A stretch of 64,000 bases of DNA from Romboutsia_E sp900604535 (GTDB taxonomy: Bacteria; Bacillota; Clostridia; Peptostreptococcales; Peptostreptococcaceae): contig NZ_UWOT01000014.1 in the NCBI RefSeq assembly GCF_900604535.1, positions 1 through 64,000 of the forward strand, given 5' to 3'. Below are positions 1-9,185 of this stretch, piece by piece (position 1 is the first letter of the stretch; each line of letters starts with the position of its first letter). The notes below the pieces were generated by a model that searched no databases, was not told where the DNA came from, and worked only from the letters and a program-made list of their open reading frames with translations. Made by a program: the position numbers and the translations under genes.

Positions 1-19
1 TTACATACTTTTTTATATA

Positions 20-1057
20 TTAAAATAAGAATATTTTATCTTCTTCAAATTTTACTAACACATTATCTCCAATATTTAAAGGTTTTATATTTTTACTTAC
101 CTCTAATTGAATACTTTTTATACAATTATCATTTTTTGCAAACAAAGTATAACTAAAAGGATTTTCAATTATATTATTTATTTTTAAATTAAATGTATTA
201 TTAGATTCTTCATGTACAATTGATATATAGTGAGCTCTTATTCCTATGTACTTTATTTTTTTATCTATATTTTTATTTAGCTTAAATTTAATATTCCAAT
301 CTCTTGAATAAATTATATTATCATCGAATATATCTATTTCACTTATATTTTTGCATCCAGTAATTTTAGCCTCAGTATAAGACATAGGCTTATCAAATAA
401 ATCATGAACTTCCCTTTTGGGCATACTTATTCCCTTATCATATACTAATATATCATCACATACACGATAAGACTCCTCCCTATCATGCGTAACAAATATA
501 ACGTCACCTTTATATGCATTTAATATACTTATTAACTCCTTTTCCATACTTCCTCTTAAATGATAATCTAGGGCTGAAAATGGCTCATCTAAAAGTAGTA
601 TATCTGGTGAAGGTGCCAAAGCTCTAGCCAATGCCACTCTTTGTTGCTGACCACCTGATAGTTGCCATGGATACCTATCTTCTAATCCGTCTATACATAA
701 TCGTTTTATGTATTCTTTAGATATCTCTTTTCTTGTTGATTTTGGTAATTTAGAAAGACCTAGTTCAATATTTTGAGTTACATTCATATGAGGAAATAAG
801 GCATAGTTTTGAAATAAAAAGCCAACTTTCCTTTCTTGAGTATTTAAATTTATATTTTTCTCTGAATCAAATAATACCCTATCATTTAATATTATTTTAC
901 CTTTACTTGGATTTTCTAACCCAGCTATACATTTTAATGTCATACTTTTTCCAGATCCAGACTCTCCTAAAAAACCTAATATACCACTTTTTTGTTCAAA
1001 TTTAGTTTTTAGGGTTAAGGAAGATAAGTTCTTTTCTATATCTACATATAAGCTCAT
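20..1057 (-). CDS. modC: Molybdate ABC transporter ATP-binding protein ModC
   Basis: This is the ATPase subunit that powers molybdate (or tungstate) import on the cytoplasmic face of the ModB channel. The protein has 345 residues. It shows a Walker A motif (GESGSGKS, about residues 31-38), a Q-loop (LFQNY, Gln83), the ABC signature LSGGQQQR (about 133-140) and Walker B with the catalytic Glu (ILLLDEPFSALD, about 153-164). The roughly 80 C-terminal residues match the position of the oxyanion-binding TOBE regulatory domain of ModC proteins. A purine-rich site (AAAGGA) precedes the ATG. It is the last gene of modA-modB-modC, directly after modB. The ATPase fold is certain. The molybdate assignment rests on the neighbouring ModA-type binding protein. 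Confidence 0.92.
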   Translation of the reverse strand: MSLYVDIEKNLSSLTLKTKFEQKSGILGFLGESGSGKSMTLKCIAGLENPSKGKIILNDRVLFDSEKNINLNTQERKVGFLFQNYALFPHMNVTQNIELGLSKLPKSTRKEISKEYIKRLCIDGLEDRYPWQLSGGQQQRVALARALAPSPDILLLDEPFSALDYHLRGSMEKELISILNAYKGDVIFVTHDREESYRVCDDILVYDKGISMPKREVHDLFDKPMSYTEAKITGCKNISEIDIFDDNIIYSRDWNIKFKLNKNIDKKIKYIGIRAHYISIVHEESNNTFNLKINNIIENPFSYTLFAKNDNCIKSIQLEVSKNIKPLNIGDNVLVKFEEDKIFLF

Positions 1058-1061
1058 TTAG

Positions 1062-1754
1062 CTATATTCCTTTCTTTCTACTTTTTCCAATTATCTTTTG
1101 CTGATTTTCAGACCAATAGTTAAGTACTAATATCATAATTATAGAAATTAATGTAATAATTAATACCCATATCATTGCCTTTTGCATGTCTCTTCCTTCA
1201 ACTGCAAAAAATATTGCAAGTGGCATAGTTTGAGTTTTACCTGGTATATTTCCTGCAATCATTAATGTGGCTCCAAACTCACCTAGTGCTCTTGCAAAAG
1301 ATAGCACAATTCCTGCAATTATACCCGGCAATGCTAGAGGAATAGCAATTTTATAAAATATCTTCCACTCACTTAGACCTAACGTTCTTGCTGCAGATAT
1401 TAGATTATCATCTATTTGTTCAAAGGCTGATCTTGATGTTCTATACATCATAGGAAATGCTACCGCTGTCGATGCTATAACCGTTGCAGTAAAGCTAAAT
1501 ACTAAGGTTAGATCAAAATTTAATAATAATTTTCCTACAAATCCATTTTTACCTATTAATAATAGTAAAAAAAATCCTACTACTGTAGGAGGCAATACTA
1601 ATGGAAGGGTAAGTAATCCATCTATTAGTCCTTTATATCTACCTTTGTAATTTGCCATCAAGTAAGATACTAATATTCCAATTACAAAAGTTATTGCTGT
1701 TGATAAAAATGCTGATTTTAACGATATCCATAATGGAGAATATTCTGCAATCAC
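1062..1754 (-). CDS. modB: Molybdate ABC transporter permease ModB
   Basis: This is the integral membrane permease of the molybdate importer, about 230 residues with five to six hydrophobic segments. The cytoplasmic EAA coupling loop is visible (SAARTLGLSEWKIF, with the following LPLALPGI-type stretch). I chose the GTG start at 1754. A GGAGGG ribosome site lies 7 nt before it, inside the apparent extension that would begin at an ATG at 1769, and that ATG has no usable site of its own. It sits between modA and modC in one transcription unit. TLPLVLPPTVVGF and GEFGATLMIAG segments are typical of the CysU/ModB permease family. The exact substrate (Mo or W) cannot be told from sequence. Confidence 0.9.
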   Translation of the reverse strand: MIAEYSPLWISLKSAFLSTAITFVIGILVSYLMANYKGRYKGLIDGLLTLPLVLPPTVVGFFLLLLIGKNGFVGKLLLNFDLTLVFSFTATVIASTAVAFPMMYRTSRSAFEQIDDNLISAARTLGLSEWKIFYKIAIPLALPGIIAGIVLSFARALGEFGATLMIAGNIPGKTQTMPLAIFFAVEGRDMQKAMIWVLIITLISIIMILVLNYWSENQQKIIGKSRKKGI

Positions 1755-1776
1755 TCCGTAGCCCTCCATTTAAAGT

Positions 1777-2574
1777 CTATTTAATACTTTTATACCCAAA
1801 TTCTTTGAAAATTGATTGTCCTTGTTCACTTAATAAAAATTCTTCAAAATCTCTTGCTTCTTCTTGTTCCTTACTATCTTTTATAACAGCTATAGGATAT
1901 ATTATTGCAGTATGTGATGTATCCGATGTAGTTTCAACTATTTTTATTTTATCAGAATTTATAGCATCACTATAATATACAAATCCAACTTCTGCATTTT
2001 CCGATTGCGTCCATGCTAAAACCTCTTTAACATCTTTGGCAAAAACTAGTTTATCACTTACTTTATCTTTTAACTCTAAGTTTATTAAAACTTCATCTGC
2101 ATACTTTCCTGCTGGAACACTTTCTGGCTCTCCAACAGCTATGTGTTTTACTTTATTTGTAGTTAAATCATCAATACTATTTATATCGCTACTTTTTGAT
2201 GATATTAAAACTAAATCATTTTCTAATAAATCTTTATATGTACCTTCTAGCAAAAGCCCTTTATCATCTAATGCTTTCATTTGCTTTTGACCTGCTGATA
2301 TAAATACATCGCATGGTGCTCCTTCTTCTATTTGAGATTGAAGAGATCCTGAAGAACCATAGTTTACAACTAATTTTACATTTTCATTTATATTGATATA
2401 TTCTTCTTCTATTTTTTCCATAACTTCTTTTAAGCTTGCTGCTGCAGATATATTTAGTTCTATTAATTGTTTTGAATTAGATAAATTGCTACTCCCACTA
2501 TTATTGCATCCTACTAATCCTAATGATAGGCATAGGCTCACAAATAACAGTCCTATAGATTTTTTTAGTTTCAT
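1777..2574 (-). CDS. modA: Molybdate-binding lipoprotein ModA
   Basis: This is the extracytoplasmic substrate-binding protein for molybdate import, 265 residues. It has a lipoprotein signal peptide with lipobox LVGC near residue 23, then the ModA fold: the N-terminal SAAASLKEVMEKI strand-loop and the YGSSGSLQSQIEEGAPCDVFISA segment (residues split across the hinge) that supply oxyanion ligands. A strong GGGAGGG site precedes the ATG. It is the first gene of modABC. The terminator of the upstream DUF362 gene lies at about 2730-2768, so modA probably has its own promoter between 2580 and 2720. The molybdoenzyme and Moco genes at 24.6-33.2 kb are the likely consumers of the metal. Confidence 0.92.
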   Translation of the reverse strand: MKLKKSIGLLFVSLCLSLGLVGCNNSGSSNLSNSKQLIELNISAAASLKEVMEKIEEEYININENVKLVVNYGSSGSLQSQIEEGAPCDVFISAGQKQMKALDDKGLLLEGTYKDLLENDLVLISSKSSDINSIDDLTTNKVKHIAVGEPESVPAGKYADEVLINLELKDKVSDKLVFAKDVKEVLAWTQSENAEVGFVYYSDAINSDKIKIVETTSDTSHTAIIYPIAVIKDSKEQEEARDFEEFLLSEQGQSIFKEFGYKSIK

Positions 2575-2725
2575 TTTATTACCCTCCCAAATATGAATAC
2601 TTTTTATTGAATTTTTAATATTTTAATCACTTTTTGTATATTTGTTTGATAAATTTATTTTATTATATTTTTCATAAGTTTATCAATAGACAATACCATT
2701 TTTATATTATATTTTTTAATTATAA

Positions 2726-2768
2726 TATAAAAATGGAGCTGTTTTACTAATTATTATAAAACAACCCC
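2726..2768 (-). terminator. Rho-independent terminator after the DUF362 gene
   Basis: On the minus strand a GG..GTTTTA arm pairs with a TAAAAC..CC arm across a short AT loop and is followed by a T-rich run. It lies about 20 bp after the DUF362 stop codon and upstream of modA, so it separates the two units. Confidence 0.75.
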
Positions 2769-2788
2769 TTTTATATACTTAATATACC

Positions 2789-3898
2789 TTATATTTCAAT
2801 TAATTCATATTTCTTATTACCTAACCCTAACTTAACAGAGTGATCTATACAGACCTCCCAGTTAGTTTCTGGATGATTATTTATAAAGTGATCACAACAA
2901 TTGTGATCCATTTCATCTAATCTACTTCCCTTTATTACACTCTGCTTATTACAAGCATCAGCACATGCCATATCAAGTGCAACTGGATCAAATGATGCAA
3001 ACATACCTACATCTGGTATTATAGGTAAATCATTTTCTGCATGGCAATCACAATATGGAGATACATCAACAACTAAGCTTATATGGAAGTTTGGTCTTCC
3101 ATTTAATACTGCATAAGAATATTCTGCAATTTTTTTATTTAATACATCATTTACTTCATCTCCAGCAGCTTTTACTGAATCAAAATTACAACTTCCTATA
3201 CATCTTCCACATCCAACACATTTATCATGATTTATCTGTGCTTTTTTATTTACATTAAAACTTATAGCTCCATGAGCACAATTTTTGTAACAAGCCTTGC
3301 AACTCACACATTTATCTTCTTGTATAAATGGTTTACCACTACTATGCATCTCCATCTTACCAGCACGAGAACCACATCCCATACCTATATTTTTAAGTGC
3401 TCCTCCAAATCCAGTTGACTCATGTCCTTTAAAGTGATTCATACTAATAAATATATCTGCATCCATTATAGCTTGTCCTATTTTAGCTTCTTTGACATAT
3501 TCTCCACCCTTAACTTCTACAAGAGCTTCATCTGTTCCCTTAAGTCCATCCGCTATTATAACATGGCATCCTGTAGCAAAAGGGTTATATCCATTTACAT
3601 AAGCTGTATCAAGATGTTCTAAAGCATTTTTTCTTTTTCCAACATATAATGTATTACAATCTGTTAAGAATACTTTTCCACCGTTATTCTTTACTAAATC
3701 AACTATAACTTTTGAATAATTAGGCCTTAAATAAGCTAAGTTACCAGCTTCTCCAAAGTGTATTTTTATAGCAGTAAACTTATCCTTAAAATCTATTTCT
3801 TCTATACCTGCTTTTTTTACAAGCTTTTCTAGTTTTAATGGTAAAGTTTCTCCAAATTTTGTTCTTAAGTTCGTATAATATACTTTTGATTTATTCAT
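2789..3898 (-). CDS. DUF362 domain protein with two 4Fe-4S clusters
   Basis: This is a DUF362-family protein with a ferredoxin insert; its function is unknown. The N-terminal DUF362 region (KFTAIKIHFGEAGN, then the CHVIIADGLKG and FISMNHFKGHESTGFGGALKN segments) is typical of the family. It is followed by a dicluster ferredoxin domain with two motifs, CVSCKACYKNC and CVGCGRCIGSC. The C-terminal part continues the DUF362 fold (CDCHAENDLPIIPDVGMFAS). I start it at the ATG at 3898, which has an AAGGAG site 9 nt upstream. A longer reading to 3943 would begin without one. It is a single-gene unit with its own terminator. An electron-transfer or metal-handling role is an inference from the clusters. 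Confidence 0.88.
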   Translation of the reverse strand: MNKSKVYYTNLRTKFGETLPLKLEKLVKKAGIEEIDFKDKFTAIKIHFGEAGNLAYLRPNYSKVIVDLVKNNGGKVFLTDCNTLYVGKRKNALEHLDTAYVNGYNPFATGCHVIIADGLKGTDEALVEVKGGEYVKEAKIGQAIMDADIFISMNHFKGHESTGFGGALKNIGMGCGSRAGKMEMHSSGKPFIQEDKCVSCKACYKNCAHGAISFNVNKKAQINHDKCVGCGRCIGSCNFDSVKAAGDEVNDVLNKKIAEYSYAVLNGRPNFHISLVVDVSPYCDCHAENDLPIIPDVGMFASFDPVALDMACADACNKQSVIKGSRLDEMDHNCCDHFINNHPETNWEVCIDHSVKLGLGNKKYELIEI

Positions 3899-4011
3899 AA
3901 ATCTATTCTCCTTCCCCATTTGTAATATATACTTACTTTTCAACTTAATATTAATTATATTATAAAATTTGTTGCACCTCTACCATCTAATTGGTAATAA
4001 TTAAAATTCTT

Positions 4012-4063
4012 TTATCTAAAAAATAAAAGTACTGCTATAATAAATATTTATTATAGCAGTACT
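4012..4063 (-). terminator. Strong terminator of the ilv operon
   Basis: A perfect inverted repeat with 17-bp arms (4028-4063) is followed on the minus strand by a T-rich run. It lies just after the ilvC stop codon and ends the ilv operon. Confidence 0.9.
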
Positions 4064-4085
4064 AAGTAATCTTAATTTGTGTTAA

Positions 4086-5108
4086 TTAACAATTTGTTGC
4101 CTTTACTTTTTGTTCATTTTTATTTAAAAAAGACATCATATTTCTTAAATTTCTTCCAACTTCAGATATTTGCGAATTGTATTCTTCATTTCTCTTAGCT
4201 AAAAAGTTTACGCATCCACTTTCATTTTCTTCTATCCATTCTTTTGCAAACTTACCATTTTGTATATCATTTAAGATATCTCTCATTCCTTTTCTTGCTT
4301 CATCAGTTATTACTCTTGGACCTGATACATAATCACCATATTCAGCAGTGTCACTTATACTGTATCTCATTGCTTCAAATCCACCTTCATAGATTAAATC
4401 CACTATTAATTTCATTTCATGTAAGCATTCAAAATATGCTACTTCTGGTTGATAACCTGCATCTACTAAAGTTTTAAATCCTGATTTTATAAGCTCACTT
4501 ACTCCACCACAAAGAACTGCTTGTTCTCCAAATAAATCAGTTTCAGTTTCTTCTTTAAATGTAGTTCTAAGTACTCCAGCACGAGTTGCACCTATTCCTT
4601 TTGCATAGGCTAAAACTGTAGTTTCAGCATCACCAGTGTGATCCTGCTCTACTGCAAATAATGCTGGAACTCCACTTCCATTTTTAAATACACTTCTAAC
4701 TAAATGCCCTGGTCCTTTTGGAGCTACCATTACAACATCTACAAAATCCGGTGGAGTTATTCTATTATAGTGTATATTAAATCCATGAGCAAAAGCTAAG
4801 GTTTGACCTTCTCTTAAATTATCTCTAACACTATCTTCATATATTTGCTTTTGAGCTGTATCTGGAAGAAGTAACATTACTATATCACTCTGTTTTGTAG
4901 CATTGGAAACACTTACAACTTCAAATCCATCATCTACAGCTTTTTGTCTTGATTTGCTGCCTTCATGTAATCCTACTACTACTTCTACTCCACTATCCCT
5001 AAGGTTTTGAGCATGTGCATGACCTTGACTTCCATAACCTAATATTGCAACCTTTTTATTTTTTAAAACATCTAAGTTTACATCATTTTCATAGTACATT
5101 TTTTTCAT
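4086..5108 (-). CDS. ilvC: Ketol-acid reductoisomerase IlvC
   Basis: This enzyme converts 2-acetolactate or 2-aceto-2-hydroxybutyrate to the dihydroxy acid in valine and isoleucine synthesis, using Mg2+ and NAD(P)H. At 340 residues it has the short, class I form. The N-terminal Rossmann motif GYGSQGHAHAQNL is followed by the knotted helical domain with the metal/substrate residues in DLFGEQAVLCGG and FECLHEMKLIVDL. It is the last gene of the T-box-ilvN-ilvD-ilvB-ilvC operon, directly before a strong terminator. The ATG is preceded by a GGGGGA-like site. Confidence 0.97.
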   Translation of the reverse strand: MKKMYYENDVNLDVLKNKKVAILGYGSQGHAHAQNLRDSGVEVVVGLHEGSKSRQKAVDDGFEVVSVSNATKQSDIVMLLLPDTAQKQIYEDSVRDNLREGQTLAFAHGFNIHYNRITPPDFVDVVMVAPKGPGHLVRSVFKNGSGVPALFAVEQDHTGDAETTVLAYAKGIGATRAGVLRTTFKEETETDLFGEQAVLCGGVSELIKSGFKTLVDAGYQPEVAYFECLHEMKLIVDLIYEGGFEAMRYSISDTAEYGDYVSGPRVITDEARKGMRDILNDIQNGKFAKEWIEENESGCVNFLAKRNEEYNSQISEVGRNLRNMMSFLNKNEQKVKATNC

Positions 5109-5150
5109 TTTTAAATCCCCCTATATTCTTAAGTATTTTTATATTTTAAT

Positions 5151-6827
5151 CTAATGACATATTAAGTTTTCTAATGCATCATTAGGCGGTACTATCGGAT
5201 ATACATTATAATCTTTATTTATATTGCACTGTAAGATTATTGGTTTATTAAAATCTACTTTATTTAAAACTAAATTTAATTCATCTATATCACTTATACT
5301 GTATCCATCTATATTATATGCCTTAGCTAGAACTACATAATCTAAACTATTATCTATATCTGTTTCTGAGTATCTTTCATGTGAAAATAGTTTTTGCCAC
5401 TGCCTTACCATTCCAAGTGCTCCATTATTAAGAAGTACTATAACTATTGGTATTCTATATTTTGACACTGTTGCAAGCTCATTACAGTTCATTCTAAAAC
5501 TTCCATCTCCAGTAACTAAAACTACCAGTTTATTTTCATTACCAACCTTACTTCCTATTGCTGCACCTAACCCAAATCCCATAGTTCCAAGGCCAGCTGA
5601 AGTTATTAGTGTTTTTCCCTTAGAGTACTCCCAGTACTTCGCTGTCCACATTTGATGTTGACCCACATCTGTTACAACGATGCTATTTGAACCTATCTTT
5701 TGGTTTAATAACTTTAATATATTCTTAGGATGAAACTCATCTTTTTTTAACATTATATCTTCTTTAAATTCTTTTATATTCTCTTTCCAATTCTCATTAT
5801 TTTTAACTTTTACGCTATTAATTAGTACTTTTAATACATTTGCTACATCTCCAGTTAAAACTACATCTGTCTCTACATTTTTATTTAATTCTGATGGATC
5901 TATATCTATATGAATTATATTTGCTTTTTTTGCAAATTCAGATGTCTTTCCTACAACTCTATCACTAAATCTAGCTCCTATTGCTATTACTAAATCTGAA
6001 TTAGAAAGAGCTAAATTACTCTCTCTACTTCCATGCATACCAACTAATCCTAAAGATAGTTTATCTTTTCTATCTATACTCCCTAGCCCCATAAGTGTAT
6101 TTACAACTGGAGTATCTATTTTTTTAGCAAATTCAAGTAATAAATCCTCCGCATTAGATGATTTAACTCCTCCACCAGCATAGATAATTGGTTTTTTTGA
6201 TTTATGTATTAAATCTATAGCTTTATTTAAACTTTCATTATTAACTTCATCCAATTCAAAAGTGTTTAATTTATTTAAATCGATTTTATGTAAATAAGAA
6301 GTGTAATTGTCTGGATTAAAATCAATCTCCTCTAAAAATAAATCCTTAGGTATATCTATAAGTACAGGACCTTTTCTTCCAGTGTTAGCAACCTTAAAAG
6401 CTTCTTTTATAGTTGGAGCTATATCTTTAATATTTCTAACTAAATAATTATGCTTAGTTATTGATAATGTAACACCTGTTATATCTATTTCTTGAAAGGA
6501 ATCCTTACCTAGTAATGTAGTTGGAACTTGGCCGCTTATTACTACTAAAGGGCTAGAATCCATATAGGCTGTAGCTATACCTGTTACAGCATTAGTTGCT
6601 CCTGGTCCAGATGTTACAAAACATACAGCAACTTTTCCTGTACTTCTTGCATATCCATCAGCTGCATGTACAAGTCCTTGTTCATGGCTAGTTCTTACAT
6701 GCTTAAAATCATTTTTATAGTCATATAGTGCATCATATAAAGGTATTACCGCACCTCCTGGATATCCAAATATAGTGTTTACACCTTCTTTTTTAAGACA
6801 CTCTAATACAATCCTAGCACCCTGCAT
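5151..6827 (-). CDS. ilvB: Acetolactate synthase large (catalytic) subunit
   Basis: This is a ThDP-dependent acetohydroxyacid synthase catalytic subunit, the first common step of branched-chain amino acid synthesis. The three-domain family layout is clear: PYR domain with the catalytic Glu (RTSHEQGLVHAADGYAR), central domain, and PP domain with the ThDP/Mg motif GDGSFRMNCNELATV. The length (about 558 residues) is normal. I start it at the ATG at 6827, 6 nt after AGGAGGTG. The longer reading starts at an ATG that is itself part of that ribosome site. It is 18 bp downstream of ilvD, and the small ACT subunit is encoded earlier in the same operon. Confidence 0.96.
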   Translation of the reverse strand: MQGARIVLECLKKEGVNTIFGYPGGAVIPLYDALYDYKNDFKHVRTSHEQGLVHAADGYARSTGKVAVCFVTSGPGATNAVTGIATAYMDSSPLVVISGQVPTTLLGKDSFQEIDITGVTLSITKHNYLVRNIKDIAPTIKEAFKVANTGRKGPVLIDIPKDLFLEEIDFNPDNYTSYLHKIDLNKLNTFELDEVNNESLNKAIDLIHKSKKPIIYAGGGVKSSNAEDLLLEFAKKIDTPVVNTLMGLGSIDRKDKLSLGLVGMHGSRESNLALSNSDLVIAIGARFSDRVVGKTSEFAKKANIIHIDIDPSELNKNVETDVVLTGDVANVLKVLINSVKVKNNENWKENIKEFKEDIMLKKDEFHPKNILKLLNQKIGSNSIVVTDVGQHQMWTAKYWEYSKGKTLITSAGLGTMGFGLGAAIGSKVGNENKLVVLVTGDGSFRMNCNELATVSKYRIPIVIVLLNNGALGMVRQWQKLFSHERYSETDIDNSLDYVVLAKAYNIDGYSISDIDELNLVLNKVDFNKPIILQCNINKDYNVYPIVPPNDALENLICH

Positions 6828-6845
6828 ACTACACCTCCTCATTTA

Positions 6846-8495
6846 CTATTCACATACAGCTCCCTTACCTGCTGAACTAACTAAACTTGCATATTTCCTT
6901 AAGTACCCACTTAAGTTCTTAAGTTTTATTTCTGTATTTTCTTTTCTTTTGGTTATAACACCTTCATCTACTAAGAGTTGTAAACATCCTTCTTTCAAGT
7001 TTACTTTTATTAAGTCACCATCACATACATATGCTATAAGTCCACCTTCAGCTGCTTCTGGTGATACATGTCCTATTGAAAATCCCCTACTTCCTCCTGA
7101 GAACCTTCCATCTGTAATTAAACAAACATCAGCATCTAAACCCATACCACAAAGTGCAGATGTTGGAGTTAGCATTTCTCTCATACCAGGACCTCCCTTT
7201 GGACCTTCATATCTTATAACTACAGCATCGCCTTTCTTTATTTTTCCTGAAAGTATAGCATCTACACAATCTTCTTCACTTTCATATACCTTAGCTACTC
7301 CAGTAAATTCAACTACTTTAGAATCTAGTGCAGATTTTTTTATTACAGCTCCATCAGGTGCTAAGTTCCCTCTAAGTACTTTTATTCCACCCTCTTTGGA
7401 ATATGGATTATTTATATCTCTTATTACACTATTATCATTTTTTTCTATTAATAGTTCTCCTACAGTCTTAACTTCACAAGTTAAAGTGTCTGTATTAATT
7501 AACCTCTTTTTATTTAGCTCATTCATTACTGCATACACTCCACCACATGCATTTAAATCTTCTATGTAATCATTTCCTGCCGGACTAAGCTTACATAAAT
7601 TAGGAACCTTTGAGCTTACTTCATTTATTTTATCTAAGTTCATCTTTACTCCTGCTTCATGAGCTATAGCTGTTAAATGAAGAACTGTGTTTGTAGAACA
7701 TCCTAAACTCATATCAAAAGCTAGAGCATTCTCAAATGACTTTTTATTCATAATATCTCTTGCTTTTATATCCTTTTCAATTAGTTCCATTATTTTCATA
7801 CCAGTTTTTTTCGCAAGTCTTTTTCTTTCAGAGTAAACTGCTGGTATTGTACCATTACCTCTAAGTGCCATTCCAAGACCTTCAGTCATACAATTCATAG
7901 AGTTTGCAGTAAACATACCTGCACAAGAACCACAAGTTGGACATGCTGCATCTTCTAAATCTAAAAGTTCATCTTCACTAATTTTATTATCAGCAACTTT
8001 TCCAACAGCTTCAAAAGTAGTTATCAAATCAACTCTATTTCCATTAAGATTTCCTGCAAGCATTGGTCCACCACTTACAACTATACATGGTATATTTATC
8101 CTTGCTGCAGCCATTAACATCCCTGGAACTACCTTGTCACAACTTGGTATAAGAACTATACCATCTAATCCATGTGCTTTAACCATTATTTCTATACTAT
8201 CTGCTATAATTTCTCTACTTACTAGAGAATATTTCATTCCTTCATGATTCATAGCTATTCCATCACAAACTGCAATAGATGGAAATTCAAGAGGTGTTCC
8301 TCCTCTCATTAAAACACCTCTTTTTACACATTCAGTTAACTCTCTTAAATGTATATGACCTGGAACTATCTCATTAAAAGAGTTTACTATGCCTACAAAA
8401 GGTTTACCTATCTCTTCATCTGTATACCCACTTGCCTTAAATAAAGATCTATGTGGTGCTTTAGTTAATCCTTCTTTTACTTTATCACTTCTCAT
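6846..8495 (-). CDS. ilvD: Dihydroxy-acid dehydratase IlvD
   Basis: This Fe-S dehydratase makes the 2-keto acids of valine and isoleucine. At 549 residues it is family length. The cluster cysteines lie in SCDKVVPGMLMA and in PTCGSCAGMFTANSMNC. The C-terminal ITDGRFSGGSRGF motif is diagnostic of the IlvD/Edd family. It lies between ilvN and ilvB in the ilv operon. The cluster is oxygen-sensitive in the [4Fe-4S] members of the family, which suits an anaerobe. Confidence 0.97.
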   Translation of the reverse strand: MRSDKVKEGLTKAPHRSLFKASGYTDEEIGKPFVGIVNSFNEIVPGHIHLRELTECVKRGVLMRGGTPLEFPSIAVCDGIAMNHEGMKYSLVSREIIADSIEIMVKAHGLDGIVLIPSCDKVVPGMLMAAARINIPCIVVSGGPMLAGNLNGNRVDLITTFEAVGKVADNKISEDELLDLEDAACPTCGSCAGMFTANSMNCMTEGLGMALRGNGTIPAVYSERKRLAKKTGMKIMELIEKDIKARDIMNKKSFENALAFDMSLGCSTNTVLHLTAIAHEAGVKMNLDKINEVSSKVPNLCKLSPAGNDYIEDLNACGGVYAVMNELNKKRLINTDTLTCEVKTVGELLIEKNDNSVIRDINNPYSKEGGIKVLRGNLAPDGAVIKKSALDSKVVEFTGVAKVYESEEDCVDAILSGKIKKGDAVVIRYEGPKGGPGMREMLTPTSALCGMGLDADVCLITDGRFSGGSRGFSIGHVSPEAAEGGLIAYVCDGDLIKVNLKEGCLQLLVDEGVITKRKENTEIKLKNLSGYLRKYASLVSSAGKGAVCE

Positions 8496-8519
8496 TTTAT
8501 CCCCCTTATTAACTGTTAA

Positions 8520-8747
8520 CTATTGTACTTTTAAGTCTTTTACATCATACAACTTATTCATATAATTTATAACTTCTTGCAAAGAAGTTTTATCTTCATT
8601 TATTGTTAATTTTATCCCAGTATTTTCATATTTATCAGTAGTCATACTAATAGCTTTTATAGCTATCTCTTTTCTTCTTAATGTCATGGCTACTCTTAAA
8701 AAAGAGTCTATTCCTTGATTTAAATTAGCATATAAATTTCTATCCAT
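8520..8747 (-). CDS. ilvN: Small ACT-domain subunit of acetolactate synthase
   Basis: This 75-residue protein is a single ACT domain. The N-terminal LNQGIDSFLRVAMTLRRKE segment matches the first ACT helix of AHAS regulatory subunits. It is far shorter than classical IlvN/IlvH (about 160 residues) and closer to IlvM-type small subunits. It is the first gene after the T-box and sits with ilvD, ilvB and ilvC, so it probably binds the IlvB product and tunes activity or feedback. Whether it mediates valine inhibition cannot be judged from sequence. The ATG has a GGAGG-type site. Confidence 0.85.
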   Translation of the reverse strand: MDRNLYANLNQGIDSFLRVAMTLRRKEIAIKAISMTTDKYENTGIKLTINEDKTSLQEVINYMNKLYDVKDLKVQ

Positions 8748-8787
8748 ATAAAACTACCTCCTAATTATATATAATTCACTATTTTAA

Positions 8788-9080
8788 ATAAAAAAAACTC
8801 TCATCAATATAAGCAAACCTATCTTACTTATAAGGACGAAAGTTGTCTTCCGCGGTACCACCTTATTTGTAACTATAAAAATATAGTTACCACTCTTTTT
8901 CAGGTCATATATTAACCCTATCCATATAACGCTGGAATACGTTCATACTTACTAATAATTTCAGTATGAAAGCTTAGGAGTGATCATTATATACTTCAAT
9001 TAATACCAACTCTCAGCAACAATTGGTTCTCTGTAATTAATTGTACTTAAGTATTTTTGTCTCCATCTTTGCTTTTTTAA
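8788..9080 (-). promoter_or_regulatory. T-box leader (predicted tRNA-Ile sensing) of the ilv operon
   Basis: The conserved T-box sequence reads AAGGTGGTACCGCGG on the minus strand (8850-8864). Upstream are a stem I element with AGAGA and GCTGAGAG loops and a base helix GGAG/CTCC. The codon before the purine and the closing CTCC is ATC (8982-8984), which specifies isoleucine. A long terminator follows (arms about 8835-8842 and 8798-8805, extended inside by TTATAAG/CTTATA), then a T-run ending near 8790. Uncharged tRNA-Ile binding would favour the antiterminator and turn on ilvN-ilvD-ilvB-ilvC. Confidence 0.93.
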
Positions 9081-9185
9081 TAAAGTTGTTTGTTGTTAAT
9101 AGAATTATATTCAATATATATATCTATGTCAATCGTATTATTTAAATTTTCTGAATATTTATTTTTTTACGTTAATTCATTTCTT

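Noticed and set aside
6775..7569. A 264-codon plus-strand frame opposite ilvB and ilvD
   Set aside because: It is antisense to well-conserved enzymes, has Ser/Pro-rich random-looking composition, and no ribosome site.
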